Source: Flavobacterium panici
GTDB taxonomy: Bacteria > Bacteroidota > Bacteroidia > Flavobacteriales > Flavobacteriaceae
Assembly (NCBI RefSeq): GCF_903819335.1
Contig: NZ_CAIJDE010000034.1
Span: forward strand, 1-64,000
DNA: 64,000 bases
Direction of reading: 5' to 3'
The notes under the pieces are model-generated. The model saw only the letters and a list, made by a program, of their open reading frames with translations. It had not been told where the DNA came from and ran no database searches. Positions within the stretch are counted from its first letter, which is position 1. Every line of letters begins with the position of its first letter. Position numbers and translations under genes: made by a program. Of this stretch, positions 35,038 through 44,171 are shown one piece after another.

Positions 35038-36087
35038 TTGGCAGAGTTGTCTAACAGCCAAATTAAACATATAGCCGTCATGAGACTTTCCGCAATGGGA
35101 GATGTCGCCATGACGGTTCCTGTTTTACGCGCTTTTGTAAAGCAATATCCAACGGTGAAACTAACCGTTATTTCCCGCCCTTTTTTTAAACCTTTTTTTG
35201 ACGGAATCCCGAATCTTGAGTTTTTTGCTTTTGATGAAAAAGAAAGACACAAAGGATTTCCGGGACTTTTACGTTTATATAAAGACGTGCAACAACTCAA
35301 AATAGATGCTTTTGCAGATCTTCATAATGTTTTACGATCTAAAGTGGTGAGTTTGCTTTTCGCTTTAAGCGGAAAAAAAAGAGCAACTGTAGATAAAGGC
35401 CGAGAAGGAAAAAAAGAATTGACAAGAGCAGAAAACAAAATTTTCAAGCAATTGCCAACGATGTTCGAAAGACATGCAAAAGTGTTTGAACAACTTGGTT
35501 TTCCTGTAGATTTATCCAATCCTGACTTTCCTAAAAAGGCAATTTTTGGTGGAGAAATCACAGATTTGGTTGAAGAAAATTATGAAAGACTAATTGGAAT
35601 TGCTCCTTTTGCCCAATACGATTCTAAAGTTTATCCTTTAGATTTAATGAAGGAAGTAATAACAAAACTGGCAGAAAATAAAGATTATACTATTTTACTT
35701 TTTGGAGGAGGAAATAAAGAAATTGAAATTTTAAATTCACTTTCAGAACCTTTTAAAAATGTAATAAATGTTGCCGGAAAAATTAAGTTTCAGCAGGAAT
35801 TAAAATTAATAAGCAATCTTGATGTAATGCTTTCTATGGATTCTGGAAATGCACATATTGCTGCAATGCTTGGGGTAAAAGTAATTACACTTTGGGGCGC
35901 AACACATCCTTATGCGGGATTTTTGCCTTTCAACCAAAATTTAGAAAATGCTTTAACTTCAGACAGAAATCAATATCCAAAACTACCAACTTCTGTTTAT
36001 GGAAATAAAATGGTAGAAGGTTACGAAGATGCAATGAGAACAATTTCTCCAGATGACGTTGTTTCTAAAATTAAAAATCAAATATAA
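35038..36087 (+). CDS. Family 9 glycosyltransferase (heptosyltransferase-like)
   Basis: The 349-residue GT-B enzyme has the ADP-heptose-LPS transferase pattern: IAVMRLSAMGDVAMTVPVLRA near the N-terminus, a central ADLHNVLRSKVVSLLF, and donor-site residues in MLSMDSGNAHIAAMLGVKVITLWGATHP split around SGNAHI. It probably adds heptose or a related sugar to lipopolysaccharide. The reading starts with TTG at 35038, one base after the previous stop. The next internal ATG, at the MRLSAMGDV segment, would cut the first strand, so TTG is preferred. Confidence 0.88.
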   Translation: MAELSNSQIKHIAVMRLSAMGDVAMTVPVLRAFVKQYPTVKLTVISRPFFKPFFDGIPNLEFFAFDEKERHKGFPGLLRLYKDVQQLKIDAFADLHNVLRSKVVSLLFALSGKKRATVDKGREGKKELTRAENKIFKQLPTMFERHAKVFEQLGFPVDLSNPDFPKKAIFGGEITDLVEENYERLIGIAPFAQYDSKVYPLDLMKEVITKLAENKDYTILLFGGGNKEIEILNSLSEPFKNVINVAGKIKFQQELKLISNLDVMLSMDSGNAHIAAMLGVKVITLWGATHPYAGFLPFNQNLENALTSDRNQYPKLPTSVYGNKMVEGYEDAMRTISPDDVVSKIKNQI

Positions 36088-36094
36088 CATATTA

Positions 36095-36161
36095 TTGTCA
36101 GGCTGAGCGAAGTCGAAGTCTTCTCAGCATATAAGCCCTTCGACTTCGCTCAGGGTGACAA
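36095..36161. repeat. 24-base inverted repeat with TTGTCA...TGACAA ends
   Basis: Arms 36095-36118 and 36138-36161 pair with two mismatches around a 19-base centre and contain GAGCGAAGTCGAAG. The ends match those of the repeat at 3011-3116, but the interior differs. It is probably another small non-autonomous repeat. Confidence 0.8.
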
Positions 36162-36183
36162 AAGCAATAAAATGTCAATAAAA

Positions 36184-36225
36184 AAAATTCCAAATTCCAA
36201 CGTTACAATTGGAATTTGGAATTTT
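36184..36225. terminator. Bidirectional terminator between GT9 and the 132-residue protein gene
   Basis: Perfect arms AAATTCCAAATTCCAA (36184-36199) and TTGGAATTTGGAATTT (36208-36223) with an 8-base loop, flanked by A- and T-runs. The arm sequence recurs near 11143 and 36816. Confidence 0.85.
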
Positions 36226-36239
36226 TTTTATTGGAATTT

Positions 36240-36638
36240 TTATAAATCCAAAAGAAGATATCCTATCGCTTTCTTTTTGTTTTTATCAACTACAACTTTA
36301 ACAAAATGATTTTCTTTTTCTGTAGCCAATAAAATGTGTTCAAAATCATTGGTTGAATTTCTGTACACTTTATGTACCAATTCAGATTCTTTAATTTTTT
36401 TCGATAGAATTTTAGCCGCTTTCAATTCACTTACATAAGGCCAAATATTAAAAAAGCTATCATTAGAGATTGATATTTCGGTCATTCCCTCATTCTTTGA
36501 GCAATCATACTTTTCTTTTGAAAGTAGTTTAGGAGCTTTTCTGTTTCTTCTTTTTTTGATTACGAAGTAGAGACAAAAAAGAGAAGTTATTACAAAAAGT
36601 AATATAAAAGTTAGACGGAGGTAGTGATGCATTGCCAT
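36240..36638 (-). CDS. Hypothetical membrane-anchored protein
   Basis: I do not recognise this 132-residue protein. One membrane helix lies at about 8-26, followed by basic KKRRNRK, so the rest is probably cytoplasmic. The C-terminal ~100 residues are mixed helix and strand, with HKVYRNSTNDFEHILLATE and FVKVVVDKNKKKAIGYLLLDL, without catalytic motifs that I can see. It is monocistronic, between two terminators. The start MAMHHYL has two possible Met codons. Confidence 0.7.
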   Translation of the reverse strand: MAMHHYLRLTFILLFVITSLFCLYFVIKKRRNRKAPKLLSKEKYDCSKNEGMTEISISNDSFFNIWPYVSELKAAKILSKKIKESELVHKVYRNSTNDFEHILLATEKENHFVKVVVDKNKKKAIGYLLLDL

Positions 36639-36810
36639 AATATTGAATGTTTTAAAAACGTTTTGACAAGTCTTAAGTGCACTACTAATATACTAAAATT
36701 CTAGTATGTTTTTTAAAAATAACCCAATTATTTGAATGCTTTTTTGTGTATTTCTTAAATTTGAAAAGTATACTTTCCAAATTTTAAACGGGATAAACGA
36801 AATACCTCAC

Positions 36811-36855
36811 AAAAAAAATTCCAAATCCCAAGTGTAAAATCGGAATTTGGAATTT
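36811..36855 (-). terminator. Terminator of the PaaE-like reductase gene
   Basis: A stem built from AAATTCCAAATCC and GGAATTTGGAATTT, with an A-run on the plus strand (T-run on the minus strand). It lies 21 bases past the stop codon. The arm resembles the terminator at 36184-36225. Confidence 0.75.
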
Positions 36856-36875
36856 ATATTCTAAAATTTAGAAGA

Positions 36876-37928
36876 TTAAACGTCGTCGTAATCTACATAA
36901 ATAGTATCTGAAGTTGGGTGCGCCTGACAAGTTAAAATTAAACCTTCGGCAATTTCACCATCTGTTAAAATAGAATTTTTTGTCATTTCAGCAGTTCCGG
37001 CAGTAACTCTTCCTAAACAGCTGCTGCAAATTCCGCCCTGACAAGAGTAAGGAGCATCAACACCATGTTTTAAAGCTGCATCAAGAATAGTTTGTTTTTT
37101 AGACATTTCAAAAGTAACTTCTTCATCGTCAACTAAAACAGTAATTTTAGTATGTCCTTCCTGAGAACCCTGGATTACGTGTTCTTCAGAAGAACTAGTA
37201 AAAAGTTCAAATTTAATAGCAGATTCTTTTACGTTTTTCTCTTTCAAAACATTCGAAACTGTATTGATCATTTCTTCAGGTCCGCACAAATAAAATTTAT
37301 CAAATTCTAATTCTTTGTGTTTGTTGTTCAATACAAAATTTACGGTCGATTTTTCGATTCTTCCAAACAATGCATTTTCAACTTTCGCCTGACTGTAAAC
37401 ATAATGCACGAAAAAACGGCCAACATACTGTAATTGTAAGTCGTGTAATTCCTGATGAAAAATAGTTGCTTCAGGAGTTCTGTTTCCGTAAACCAATACA
37501 AATGAACTTTTTGGTTCATTCTTTAAAACTGATTTTAAAATAGAAAGTACCGGCGTGATTCCGCTTCCGGCAGCAAACGCAACATAATTTTTTTGTCTCT
37601 CAGCATCAGGTTCAAAAGTGAATTTTCCTTCCGGCTGACCTACTTCAAGAACATCTCCTGCTTTTAGTATTGTATTCGCAAATTGCGAAAACAAACCGCT
37701 TTTTACAGCCTTAACCGCAATTCGCAGTTCACCGCTTTCTGGTGCAGAGCAAATAGAATAAGCACGACGAATTTCTTGATTATCAAGCGTTAATTTTAAA
37801 TTTATGTATTGTCCGGCTATAAATTTATAGTCTTGTTTAAGTTCTTCAGGAACATTAAAAAGTACAGAAACCGCATCGGCAGTTTCACGTTTTACCTCTT
37901 TAATTATAAGTTTTAAGAATGAAGGCAT
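36876..37928 (-). CDS. PaaE/HCR-like ferredoxin-NADP reductase with C-terminal 2Fe-2S domain
   Basis: This soluble electron-transfer protein of 350 residues has three modules. The FAD-binding domain (about 1-105) has RRAYSICSAPESG. The NAD(P)-binding domain (about 110-235) has FAAGSGITPVLSILK and YLCGPEEM. The plant-type ferredoxin domain has Cys296, Cys301, Cys304 and Cys334. In PaaE this passes electrons from NADPH to phenylacetyl-CoA epoxidase, but no paaABCD genes lie here, so the partner is unknown. A TACTTTTG -7 box on the minus strand at 37944-37951 is a likely promoter element. Confidence 0.9.
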   Translation of the reverse strand: MPSFLKLIIKEVKRETADAVSVLFNVPEELKQDYKFIAGQYINLKLTLDNQEIRRAYSICSAPESGELRIAVKAVKSGLFSQFANTILKAGDVLEVGQPEGKFTFEPDAERQKNYVAFAAGSGITPVLSILKSVLKNEPKSSFVLVYGNRTPEATIFHQELHDLQLQYVGRFFVHYVYSQAKVENALFGRIEKSTVNFVLNNKHKELEFDKFYLCGPEEMINTVSNVLKEKNVKESAIKFELFTSSSEEHVIQGSQEGHTKITVLVDDEEVTFEMSKKQTILDAALKHGVDAPYSCQGGICSSCLGRVTAGTAEMTKNSILTDGEIAEGLILTCQAHPTSDTIYVDYDDV

Positions 37929-38014
37929 GATTTAATTTTTTTGCAAAAGTAGCAAACCATAAGTAATTGACACTTACTAAAATATTTTTTTTAACTTTTT
38001 TTGTAACGTTTTCC

Positions 38015-38022
38015 TACATTTG
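38015..38022 (+). promoter_or_regulatory. Candidate -7 box for the DUF5687 / ABC unit
   Basis: TACATTTG matches TAnnTTTG, 33 bases before the ATG at 38056. It overlaps an upstream in-frame start at 38020 and so argues against that start. Confidence 0.5.
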
Positions 38023-38055
38023 ATCTCTTACTACAAAAATCAAAACCAATTAACC

Positions 38056-39525
38056 ATGATTAAAAATTTTATTTATCTCGAATGGAAAGCCTTTATCAGG
38101 TCGGCATCATTTGGTAAAAACCTGGCAATGAAAATTATACTTGGGTTTTTAATGATCTATTTTTCATTAATTTTTATAGGAATGGGTGTTGGAGCATTTT
38201 ACATTCTTAAAGAAATGCATCTGGAACCATTTGTAACCGTAAACCGATTTTTGATTTATTACTTTCTTCTTGATTTAGTAATTCGTTTGCTGCTGCAATC
38301 AATTCCCGTTTTAAATATCAAACCGTTATTGGTTTTGCCTTTTAAGAAACCCGTAATTGTTCATTTTTCATTGGGCAAAACTGTTTTGTCTTTTTTTAAT
38401 TGGGTTCATGCCTTATTCTTTGTTCCGTTTTCAGTTGTTTTAGCAATCGAAGGATATGATATAACAGCAATTATTTTCTGGAATTTGGCAATGCTTTCTT
38501 TTATATACATCAACAATTTTTTGAATATAATTTTAAGCAATATCGACAAATTATTTGTTGTCTTTCTTGGATTAATTCTTGTTTTGGGCGGTGCGCAATA
38601 TTACAAATTGTTTGATGTCACAATTTTCACAACTCCCTTTTTTCAAGGACTTTATAATATAAAAGGATTATTTTTAATTCCCGTTTTAGTATTAGCAGGT
38701 TTGTATATTTTTAGTTTTAAATTCCTCAAAAAAAATCTTTATCTCGACGCAGGCCTTTCTGTAAAAGAAGATGTTGCTCAAACAGAAAATCTTTCGTGGC
38801 TGAATCAATTTGGAACTTTGGGAACGTTTCTGAAAAACGATATTAAACTTATCAAAAGAAACAAAAGGTCGAAAACGACTATTTTTATGAGCATTTTATT
38901 TTTGTTCTACGGATTTTTGTTTTTCTCCGGAGGAATTGAAACCTACGACAAACCAGTAATGCACCTTTTAGCAGGGATTTTTGTTTCGGGCGGATTTTTA
39001 TTTGTCTTTGGACAATTTGTTCCAAGCTGGGATAGTGCGTATTATCAATTAATGATGACACAAAATATTCCGTATCGCGGTTATATTATGGCAAAATGGT
39101 GGCTGATTGTTATTGCTACAATTATTTCTACAATTCTGGCTTCGTTTTATATTTATTTTGGATGGCAGATTTATTTAACGATTGTTGTTGCAGCAATTTA
39201 TAACATTGGAGTCAATTCGCATTTAGTTTTATTGGGAGGTGCTTTTACTAAAACTCCAATCGATTTAAGTAATGCAGGCGGTGCTTTTGGAGATAAAAAA
39301 GCGTTTAATGTAAGTGCGATGTTATTAACGCTTCCAAAAATTTTACTGCCTTTGGGACTATATGGAACAGGAATTTATTTTGACAATAAAAACCTCGGAC
39401 TAGCATTAGTTGCCGGCGCAGGTGTTTTAGGTTTTATCTTTAAAGAAAAGGTTTTTTCTTTAATCGAAAAAAGATATAAAATCGAAAAGTATAGTACAAT
39501 AAATGCTTATAAACAAAAGAGTTAA
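38056..39525 (+). CDS. DUF5687 ABC-exporter membrane protein
   Basis: About 489 residues with roughly 10-12 hydrophobic helices, matching the DUF5687 family of ABC-2-like permeases in Bacteroidota. It begins IKNFIYLEWKAFIRSASFGKN. The ATPase encoded 69 bases downstream completes the transporter. The substrate is unknown. I start at 38056 because the upstream ATG at 38020 lies within the promoter box. The gap to the ATPase gene holds AT-rich TCTAAAATC repeats. Confidence 0.83.
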   Translation: MIKNFIYLEWKAFIRSASFGKNLAMKIILGFLMIYFSLIFIGMGVGAFYILKEMHLEPFVTVNRFLIYYFLLDLVIRLLLQSIPVLNIKPLLVLPFKKPVIVHFSLGKTVLSFFNWVHALFFVPFSVVLAIEGYDITAIIFWNLAMLSFIYINNFLNIILSNIDKLFVVFLGLILVLGGAQYYKLFDVTIFTTPFFQGLYNIKGLFLIPVLVLAGLYIFSFKFLKKNLYLDAGLSVKEDVAQTENLSWLNQFGTLGTFLKNDIKLIKRNKRSKTTIFMSILFLFYGFLFFSGGIETYDKPVMHLLAGIFVSGGFLFVFGQFVPSWDSAYYQLMMTQNIPYRGYIMAKWWLIVIATIISTILASFYIYFGWQIYLTIVVAAIYNIGVNSHLVLLGGAFTKTPIDLSNAGGAFGDKKAFNVSAMLLTLPKILLPLGLYGTGIYFDNKNLGLALVAGAGVLGFIFKEKVFSLIEKRYKIEKYSTINAYKQKS

Positions 39526-39594
39526 TTAGAGAATTAGAAAATGAGTCAATTTGATAATTAATCTAAAATCAACAATCTAAAATCTAAAATTACA
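39526..39594. repeat. AT-rich intergenic repeat (AATTAGAAAATGA and TCTAAAATC units)
   Basis: AATTAGAAAATGA at 39532-39544 recurs in the atpA-atpG gap, and repeated ATCTAAAATC-type units follow at about 39560-39590. Similar units occur in the atpB-atpE gap at 45324-45400. Confidence 0.6.
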
Positions 39595-40290
39595 ATGATA
39601 CAAGTAAATCAACTTTCAAAAAAATATAACGGTACTACAGTTTTAAACATTAATAATCTTGAAATTCCAAAAGGACAGAGTTTTGGTTTGGTTGGCAACA
39701 ACGGAGCAGGAAAAACTACTTTTTTTAGTTTGCTTTTAGATTTAATCCAGCCTTCAACAGGAAATATAACAAGCAATGATATTCAGGTAAATACGAGTGA
39801 AAATTGGAAATCTTTTACAGGTTCTTTTTTAGATGAAAGCTTCCTGATTGGCTATTTAACTCCCGAAGAATATTTTTATTTTATTGGAGATTTACGTCAT
39901 CAAAATAAAGCCGATATTGATGCATTGTTAGCCAAACATGAAGAATTTTTTAACGGAGAAATTTTAAACAACAAAAAATACCTTCGAGATTTATCAAAAG
40001 GGAATCAAAAGAAAGTGGGAATTATTGCAACACTTATAGGAAACCCTGAAGTCGTAATTTTAGATGAACCTTTTGCAAATTTAGACCCGACAACAGTAAG
40101 CCGATTAAAGAAAATTATTAAAGAATTAGCTGAAAATCCAAACGTTACTGTTTTGGTTTCGAGCCATGATTTACAACACACCGTTGAGGTTTGCGACCGA
40201 ATTGTTGCACTCAATAAAGGTGAAATTGTAAAGGATATTCAAACCTCAGAAGAAACCTTACAAGAATTAGAATTGTTTTTTGCTGTATAA
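39595..40290 (+). CDS. ABC transporter ATP-binding protein
   Basis: The 231-residue ATPase has Walker A GNNGAGKTTFF (about 34-44), the signature LSKGNQKKVGII (variant of LSGGQ), Walker B VVILDEPFANLDP, and the switch His in VSSHD. The degenerate signature (SKGNQ) is common in ABC-2-type export ATPases. It pairs with the DUF5687 permease encoded just upstream. The start is ATG. Confidence 0.93.
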   Translation: MIQVNQLSKKYNGTTVLNINNLEIPKGQSFGLVGNNGAGKTTFFSLLLDLIQPSTGNITSNDIQVNTSENWKSFTGSFLDESFLIGYLTPEEYFYFIGDLRHQNKADIDALLAKHEEFFNGEILNNKKYLRDLSKGNQKKVGIIATLIGNPEVVILDEPFANLDPTTVSRLKKIIKELAENPNVTVLVSSHDLQHTVEVCDRIVALNKGEIVKDIQTSEETLQELELFFAV

Positions 40291-40379
40291 GTCTCTAAAG
40301 TTTCAAAAAAGAAGTGTATTTTTACAAGTCATTATACTAAAAATGCTTTTTAGAAGTTAATGCTTTAAAATCAGTTCTA

Positions 40380-42992
40380 TTGAAAAAGAATACTCTTAAA
40401 TATAGTTTTTTTCTCACGTTTTTTCTCCTTTTGATAGCATGTTCTACCAAGAATAATACTTTTGTGAACAGAAATTCCCATGCATTAAGTACAAAATATA
40501 ACATTTTGTATAATGGTGGAATTGGTCTTGACAAAGGGCTGCTGGCTATTCAGGCAAACAATCAGGATAATTTTTGGAAAAGGCTTCCTATAGAAAAAAT
40601 GCAGTTTGATGAAAATTTTTCGGAAGGATCAAAAACAAAAAATCCTGACTTCGAAAAAGCAGAAACTAAAGCAACAAAAGCAATTCAAAAACACTCCATG
40701 AATATTGGAGGAAGAGAAAGAAACTATCAAATTGACGAAGCATACTTAATGCTTGGAAAAGCCAGATATTATGATCAGCGTTTTATTCCGGCCTTAGATG
40801 CTTTCAATTACATTCTCTACAAATATCCAAACAGCAGTAATATTTATACAGCAAAAATCTGGCGCGAAAAAACCAATATGCGTTTAGGAAATGATGCGAT
40901 TGTAGTTAAAAACATCAATCAATTATTAAAGAAAACAGATTTAAATAAACAAACATTTTCTGATGCCAATGCTTTATTGGCCGAAGCTTTCCTGAATTTA
41001 GAAGAAAGAGACAGTGCCGTTGCAAAACTTAGAATTGCAGAAGAATTTTCAAGAATAAATGAAGATCGTGCCCGTTATAAATTCATCCTGGGACAAATGT
41101 ATCAGGAAGTTGGAAATAAAGACAGCGCCACTTATTATTATGATGGCGTAATCGATATGAATCGTAAAGCCAACAGGAAATACATGATGCACGCTTACGC
41201 AAAAAAAGCGCAGATGTACGATTATGAGAAAGGCAACGATACTATATTTTTAAAAATCTATAATAAGCTAGTTGCAGATCGTGAAAACCGACCTTATTAT
41301 GATGTCCTTTTTTATGAAATGGGAGTTTTCTATGATAAAAAGAAAGACAAAGAAAATGCATTAAAATTCTACAATAAATCTCTAGGCAGAAAATCTACAG
41401 ATCCTTATTTAATGGCATCGGCTTACCGAAACATTGGAAACATGTATTTTAAAAATACAGATTATACAATGGCTGCTAAATATTATGACAGTACATTGAC
41501 CAAGTTAGATCCAAAAACAAGGGAATTTGTTTTAATAGAGAAAAACAGAAAAAATCTTGACAACGTAATTAAATACGAAGGAATTGCAAAACGAAATGAC
41601 AGTATTATTAAAGTTTACGGATTGCCTGATGCTGACAGAAAAATTTATTTTGAAAATTATATTGCCGAGCTGAAAAAGAAAGACGAAGCAAAACGAATTT
41701 TAGAAGAGAAAGAAAAAGAGAAGCTAGCAAATATTGACCGAAACACAAATGCTTCGAGTGCACCAACATCAGTAAATCCGAATTCATTAGGAAAACCTGT
41801 AGATCCTGATGACGGGATAAGACCTCCATCTGGAAATGATGCCGCCGCCAGTACTTTTTATTTTTACAACCCAACAACAGTTGCATACGGAAAACTTCAG
41901 TTTAAAAAAATGTGGGGTAACAGAACGCTTGGTGGCAACTGGAGACTGGCCACAATAAAATCTGCAAATGATGCAGCAATGCTCAATGACAGTATAAATG
42001 AAGCGGATGCGGAGAAGTTGAAAGATACCATTGTTATTGAAAAGTATACAACTGCTTTTTACGAAAAACAACTTCCGAAAACACAAACAGCAATGGACAG
42101 TATTGGTAAAGAACGCAACTTTGCCTATTATCAATTAGGTCTTATATATAAGGAGAAATTTAAGGAATATAAACTGGCAAGTGATAAACTGGAGCAATTA
42201 CTTAAAAATAATCCAGAAGAAAAATTGGTGCTTCCATCGAAGTATAATTTGTATAAAATATATCAAATTACAGATCCGGAAAAAGCAGCAAGAATTAAAT
42301 CAGACATAACAACAAATTATCCAACTTCGAGATATGCTCAGATTTTAAATAATACAAATGCTGATGATATTGCTTCGCCTGAAAAAGAATACCAAAAATG
42401 GTATAAACTATTTCAGGAAGAGAATTTTGATGTTGTCTTAGATAATATTGATAATTTGATCAATCAATATTCTGGAGAAGAGATTGTTTCTAAGTTTGAA
42501 TTACTAAAGGCAAACACTTTAGGAAAAGTCAACGGACTGGATGCTTATAAAAAAGGTTTAGAAAACGTGGCAGATAATTATCCAAATAGTGAAGAAGGCA
42601 AAAAGGCAAGAGAAATTTTGGAGAAAGATGTGCCAACTTTAGAAAGACTTAATTTTACGACTGTAGATAATAAAAACTGGAAAATTGTATATCTGGTTTC
42701 TAATACGGATACTAAAACAGTTAAAAAAATTGAAGAAGCAATTAGAGTATTTTTATTAGTCGAAAATTTTGAGAGACTAACAACGTCTTTTGATAAATAC
42801 AACAGAACCCAAAGTTTTGTGTCAATTCATGGTTTAAAATCTGAAGCTTATGCCAGAGATGTGGCAGGAGTTTTGAGAGAAGATGATAAATATAAAATTG
42901 CATATCCGTCAATTATTATATCAGCAGATAATTACAAAGTGGTTCAAATTAAAAAGAACCTAGACGCCTACCTTGCCCCAAAAACCCCATAA
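40380..42992 (+). CDS. sprE: SprE-type gliding motility / type IX secretion lipoprotein
   Basis: The 870-residue lipoprotein (signal ending LLLIAC, Cys21) has many TPR-like helical repeats (about 120-400 and 560-770) and a Pro/Asn-rich linker near 450-490. It matches SprE of Flavobacterium, the PorW orthologue, which is needed for type IX protein secretion and gliding; the location is periplasmic or outer membrane. The start is TTG at 40380, followed by a normal KKNT signal-peptide start. The bactofilin gene follows after 4 bases. The other type IX genes are not in this window. Confidence 0.88.
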   Translation: MKKNTLKYSFFLTFFLLLIACSTKNNTFVNRNSHALSTKYNILYNGGIGLDKGLLAIQANNQDNFWKRLPIEKMQFDENFSEGSKTKNPDFEKAETKATKAIQKHSMNIGGRERNYQIDEAYLMLGKARYYDQRFIPALDAFNYILYKYPNSSNIYTAKIWREKTNMRLGNDAIVVKNINQLLKKTDLNKQTFSDANALLAEAFLNLEERDSAVAKLRIAEEFSRINEDRARYKFILGQMYQEVGNKDSATYYYDGVIDMNRKANRKYMMHAYAKKAQMYDYEKGNDTIFLKIYNKLVADRENRPYYDVLFYEMGVFYDKKKDKENALKFYNKSLGRKSTDPYLMASAYRNIGNMYFKNTDYTMAAKYYDSTLTKLDPKTREFVLIEKNRKNLDNVIKYEGIAKRNDSIIKVYGLPDADRKIYFENYIAELKKKDEAKRILEEKEKEKLANIDRNTNASSAPTSVNPNSLGKPVDPDDGIRPPSGNDAAASTFYFYNPTTVAYGKLQFKKMWGNRTLGGNWRLATIKSANDAAMLNDSINEADAEKLKDTIVIEKYTTAFYEKQLPKTQTAMDSIGKERNFAYYQLGLIYKEKFKEYKLASDKLEQLLKNNPEEKLVLPSKYNLYKIYQITDPEKAARIKSDITTNYPTSRYAQILNNTNADDIASPEKEYQKWYKLFQEENFDVVLDNIDNLINQYSGEEIVSKFELLKANTLGKVNGLDAYKKGLENVADNYPNSEEGKKAREILEKDVPTLERLNFTTVDNKNWKIVYLVSNTDTKTVKKIEEAIRVFLLVENFERLTTSFDKYNRTQSFVSIHGLKSEAYARDVAGVLREDDKYKIAYPSIIISADNYKVVQIKKNLDAYLAPKTP

Positions 42993-42996
42993 TATA

Positions 42997-43395
42997 ATGT
43001 TTGACAAAGTAAAAAAAAACGGAACTGAACTTTTAGGAAAAACAAACCGAATTGTTGAAGGAACTTCTATTGTAGGAGATATTGTTTCAAAAGCCGATTT
43101 TAGATTAGACGGCGAATTGATTGGAAATTTCACCTCACAGGGAAAATTAGTGATAGGCGCAACAGGCGCAGTAAAAGGAGAAATCATTTGTAATAATGCC
43201 GATATTGAGGGAGAATTTCACGGAAAAATTAAAGTTCTTGAAATCCTTAATATCAAAGCTGCGGCAAAAATTCACGGCGAAGTTGCCGTTGGAAAACTGT
43301 CTATAGAACCAGGAGCAGAGTTTACAGCAACTTGTACCATGCTGGCACATTCAAATCCAGTAATTATGTTAGAAGATGGAAAAGGACCCGAATAA
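42997..43395 (+). CDS. Bactofilin (polymer-forming cytoskeletal protein)
   Basis: The 132-residue protein is mostly a right-handed beta-helix of short repeats (GTSIVGDIVSKADFRLDGEL, then repeating I-x-G-E-x units), the bactofilin pattern. These proteins polymerise without nucleotides and scaffold envelope enzymes. I start at the ATG at 42997 rather than at 42973, which overlaps sprE. It lies 4 bases after sprE, and its end overlaps atpZ by 20 bases. This tight order sprE-bactofilin-atpZ implies co-transcription. Confidence 0.9.
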   Translation: MFDKVKKNGTELLGKTNRIVEGTSIVGDIVSKADFRLDGELIGNFTSQGKLVIGATGAVKGEIICNNADIEGEFHGKIKVLEILNIKAAAKIHGEVAVGKLSIEPGAEFTATCTMLAHSNPVIMLEDGKGPE

Positions 43396-43603
43396 AAAAC
43401 AAAATAATAAATGGATAGCCCTCATAAATATTCCTATTCAAATGGGGGTTATTATTTTTTTGTTTTCTTATTTAGGAACCTGGTTAGATGAAAACCATCC
43501 AAGCGAAAAAATATACTATAATAAAGTATTAGTTATGGTTGGAGTTGCAATTGCATTATATAATGTAATTCGTCAGGTAAACGAAATCAACAAAACAAAG
43601 TAA
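43376..43603 (+). CDS. atpZ: AtpZ/AtpI-family ATP synthase accessory protein
   Basis: The 75-residue membrane protein has two helices (about 13-32 and 48-66) and the family pattern IQMGVIIFLFSYLGTWLDE. AtpI/AtpZ proteins help assemble the c-ring or carry ions for the F-type ATP synthase. It starts inside the end of the bactofilin gene (20-base overlap) and leads into the ATP synthase genes. Confidence 0.85.
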   Translation: MEKDPNKKQNNKWIALINIPIQMGVIIFLFSYLGTWLDENHPSEKIYYNKVLVMVGVAIALYNVIRQVNEINKTK

Positions 43604-43660
43604 ATTAAGTTTTAAAAACGGCTTGAATAAATATTGCATCTTTGCAAAAAAATGTTCGGG

Positions 43661-44053
43661 ATGTTTTTAAAAAACTACAAACTTATTCTTCATCTGCATA
43701 TTCTTGCATTTGCTTCCTATATAATACATAAGGGAGTTTTTTATATTTTTAAAATTAATGATCAAAACTTTCATTACAATATAGAAGTATTGTATTTGAT
43801 CTTTTTATTTTTTTCTGCCTTACTATTAACACTAACAGTAAAATTCAAAAAAGATAAGTTCGACAGCATCGGAATGTTTTTTATGCTTGGAACTTTTATT
43901 CAAATGTTTGTGTATTATTTTGTTTTGCGGCCGATTTTATCCGACAAGATTCACAACATCCGTGTTGAAAAAATCAATTTTTTTGTAACATTTATTCTCT
44001 TTTTGTTATTTCAAACGATTTTAACTGTCCGATTATTAAATGAAAAGCGTTAA
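43661..44053 (+). CDS. DUF6168 membrane protein of the ATP synthase locus
   Basis: About 130 residues with four hydrophobic helices, in the place where proteobacteria have atpI. From memory this is DUF6168, regular in Flavobacteriia atp loci. It may assist F0 assembly, but that is inferred from position. Starts at ATG 43661 or 43652 are possible. The longer TTG reading from 43634 is unlikely because a TTTGC-type promoter sequence (CATCTTTG, about 43638-43645) lies inside it. Confidence 0.75.
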   Translation: MFLKNYKLILHLHILAFASYIIHKGVFYIFKINDQNFHYNIEVLYLIFLFFSALLLTLTVKFKKDKFDSIGMFFMLGTFIQMFVYYFVLRPILSDKIHNIRVEKINFFVTFILFLLFQTILTVRLLNEKR

Positions 44054-44101
44054 AATGCGGATTCTTTAAAACAAGGTTCAAAAATAATTTTTCATATCCT
44101 T

Positions 44102-44129
44102 TTGAATATTAATAAAAAATGTACCTTTG
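44102..44129 (+). promoter_or_regulatory. Promoter of the atpBEFHAG operon
   Basis: TTG at 44102-44104 and TACCTTTG at 44122-44129 match -33 TTG and -7 TAnnTTTG with a 17-base spacer. The ATG of atpB follows 42 bases later. Confidence 0.8.
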
Positions 44130-44171
44130 CACCAAATTTTAGAAACATAAAAAATAAGAATTTCCACAGAT

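Noticed and set aside
36876..37928. Part of a phenylacetate degradation cluster
   Set aside because: No paaA-D or other pathway genes lie nearby. The reductase type is used with many partners, so the pathway cannot be assigned.
42973..42996. Bactofilin start inside sprE
   Set aside because: The 8 extra residues (MPQKPHNI) are just sprE's end in another frame. ATG 42997 gives the typical bactofilin start.
43634..43660. TTG start for the DUF6168 protein
   Set aside because: A promoter-like CATCTTTG sequence lies within it, and better ATG codons follow.
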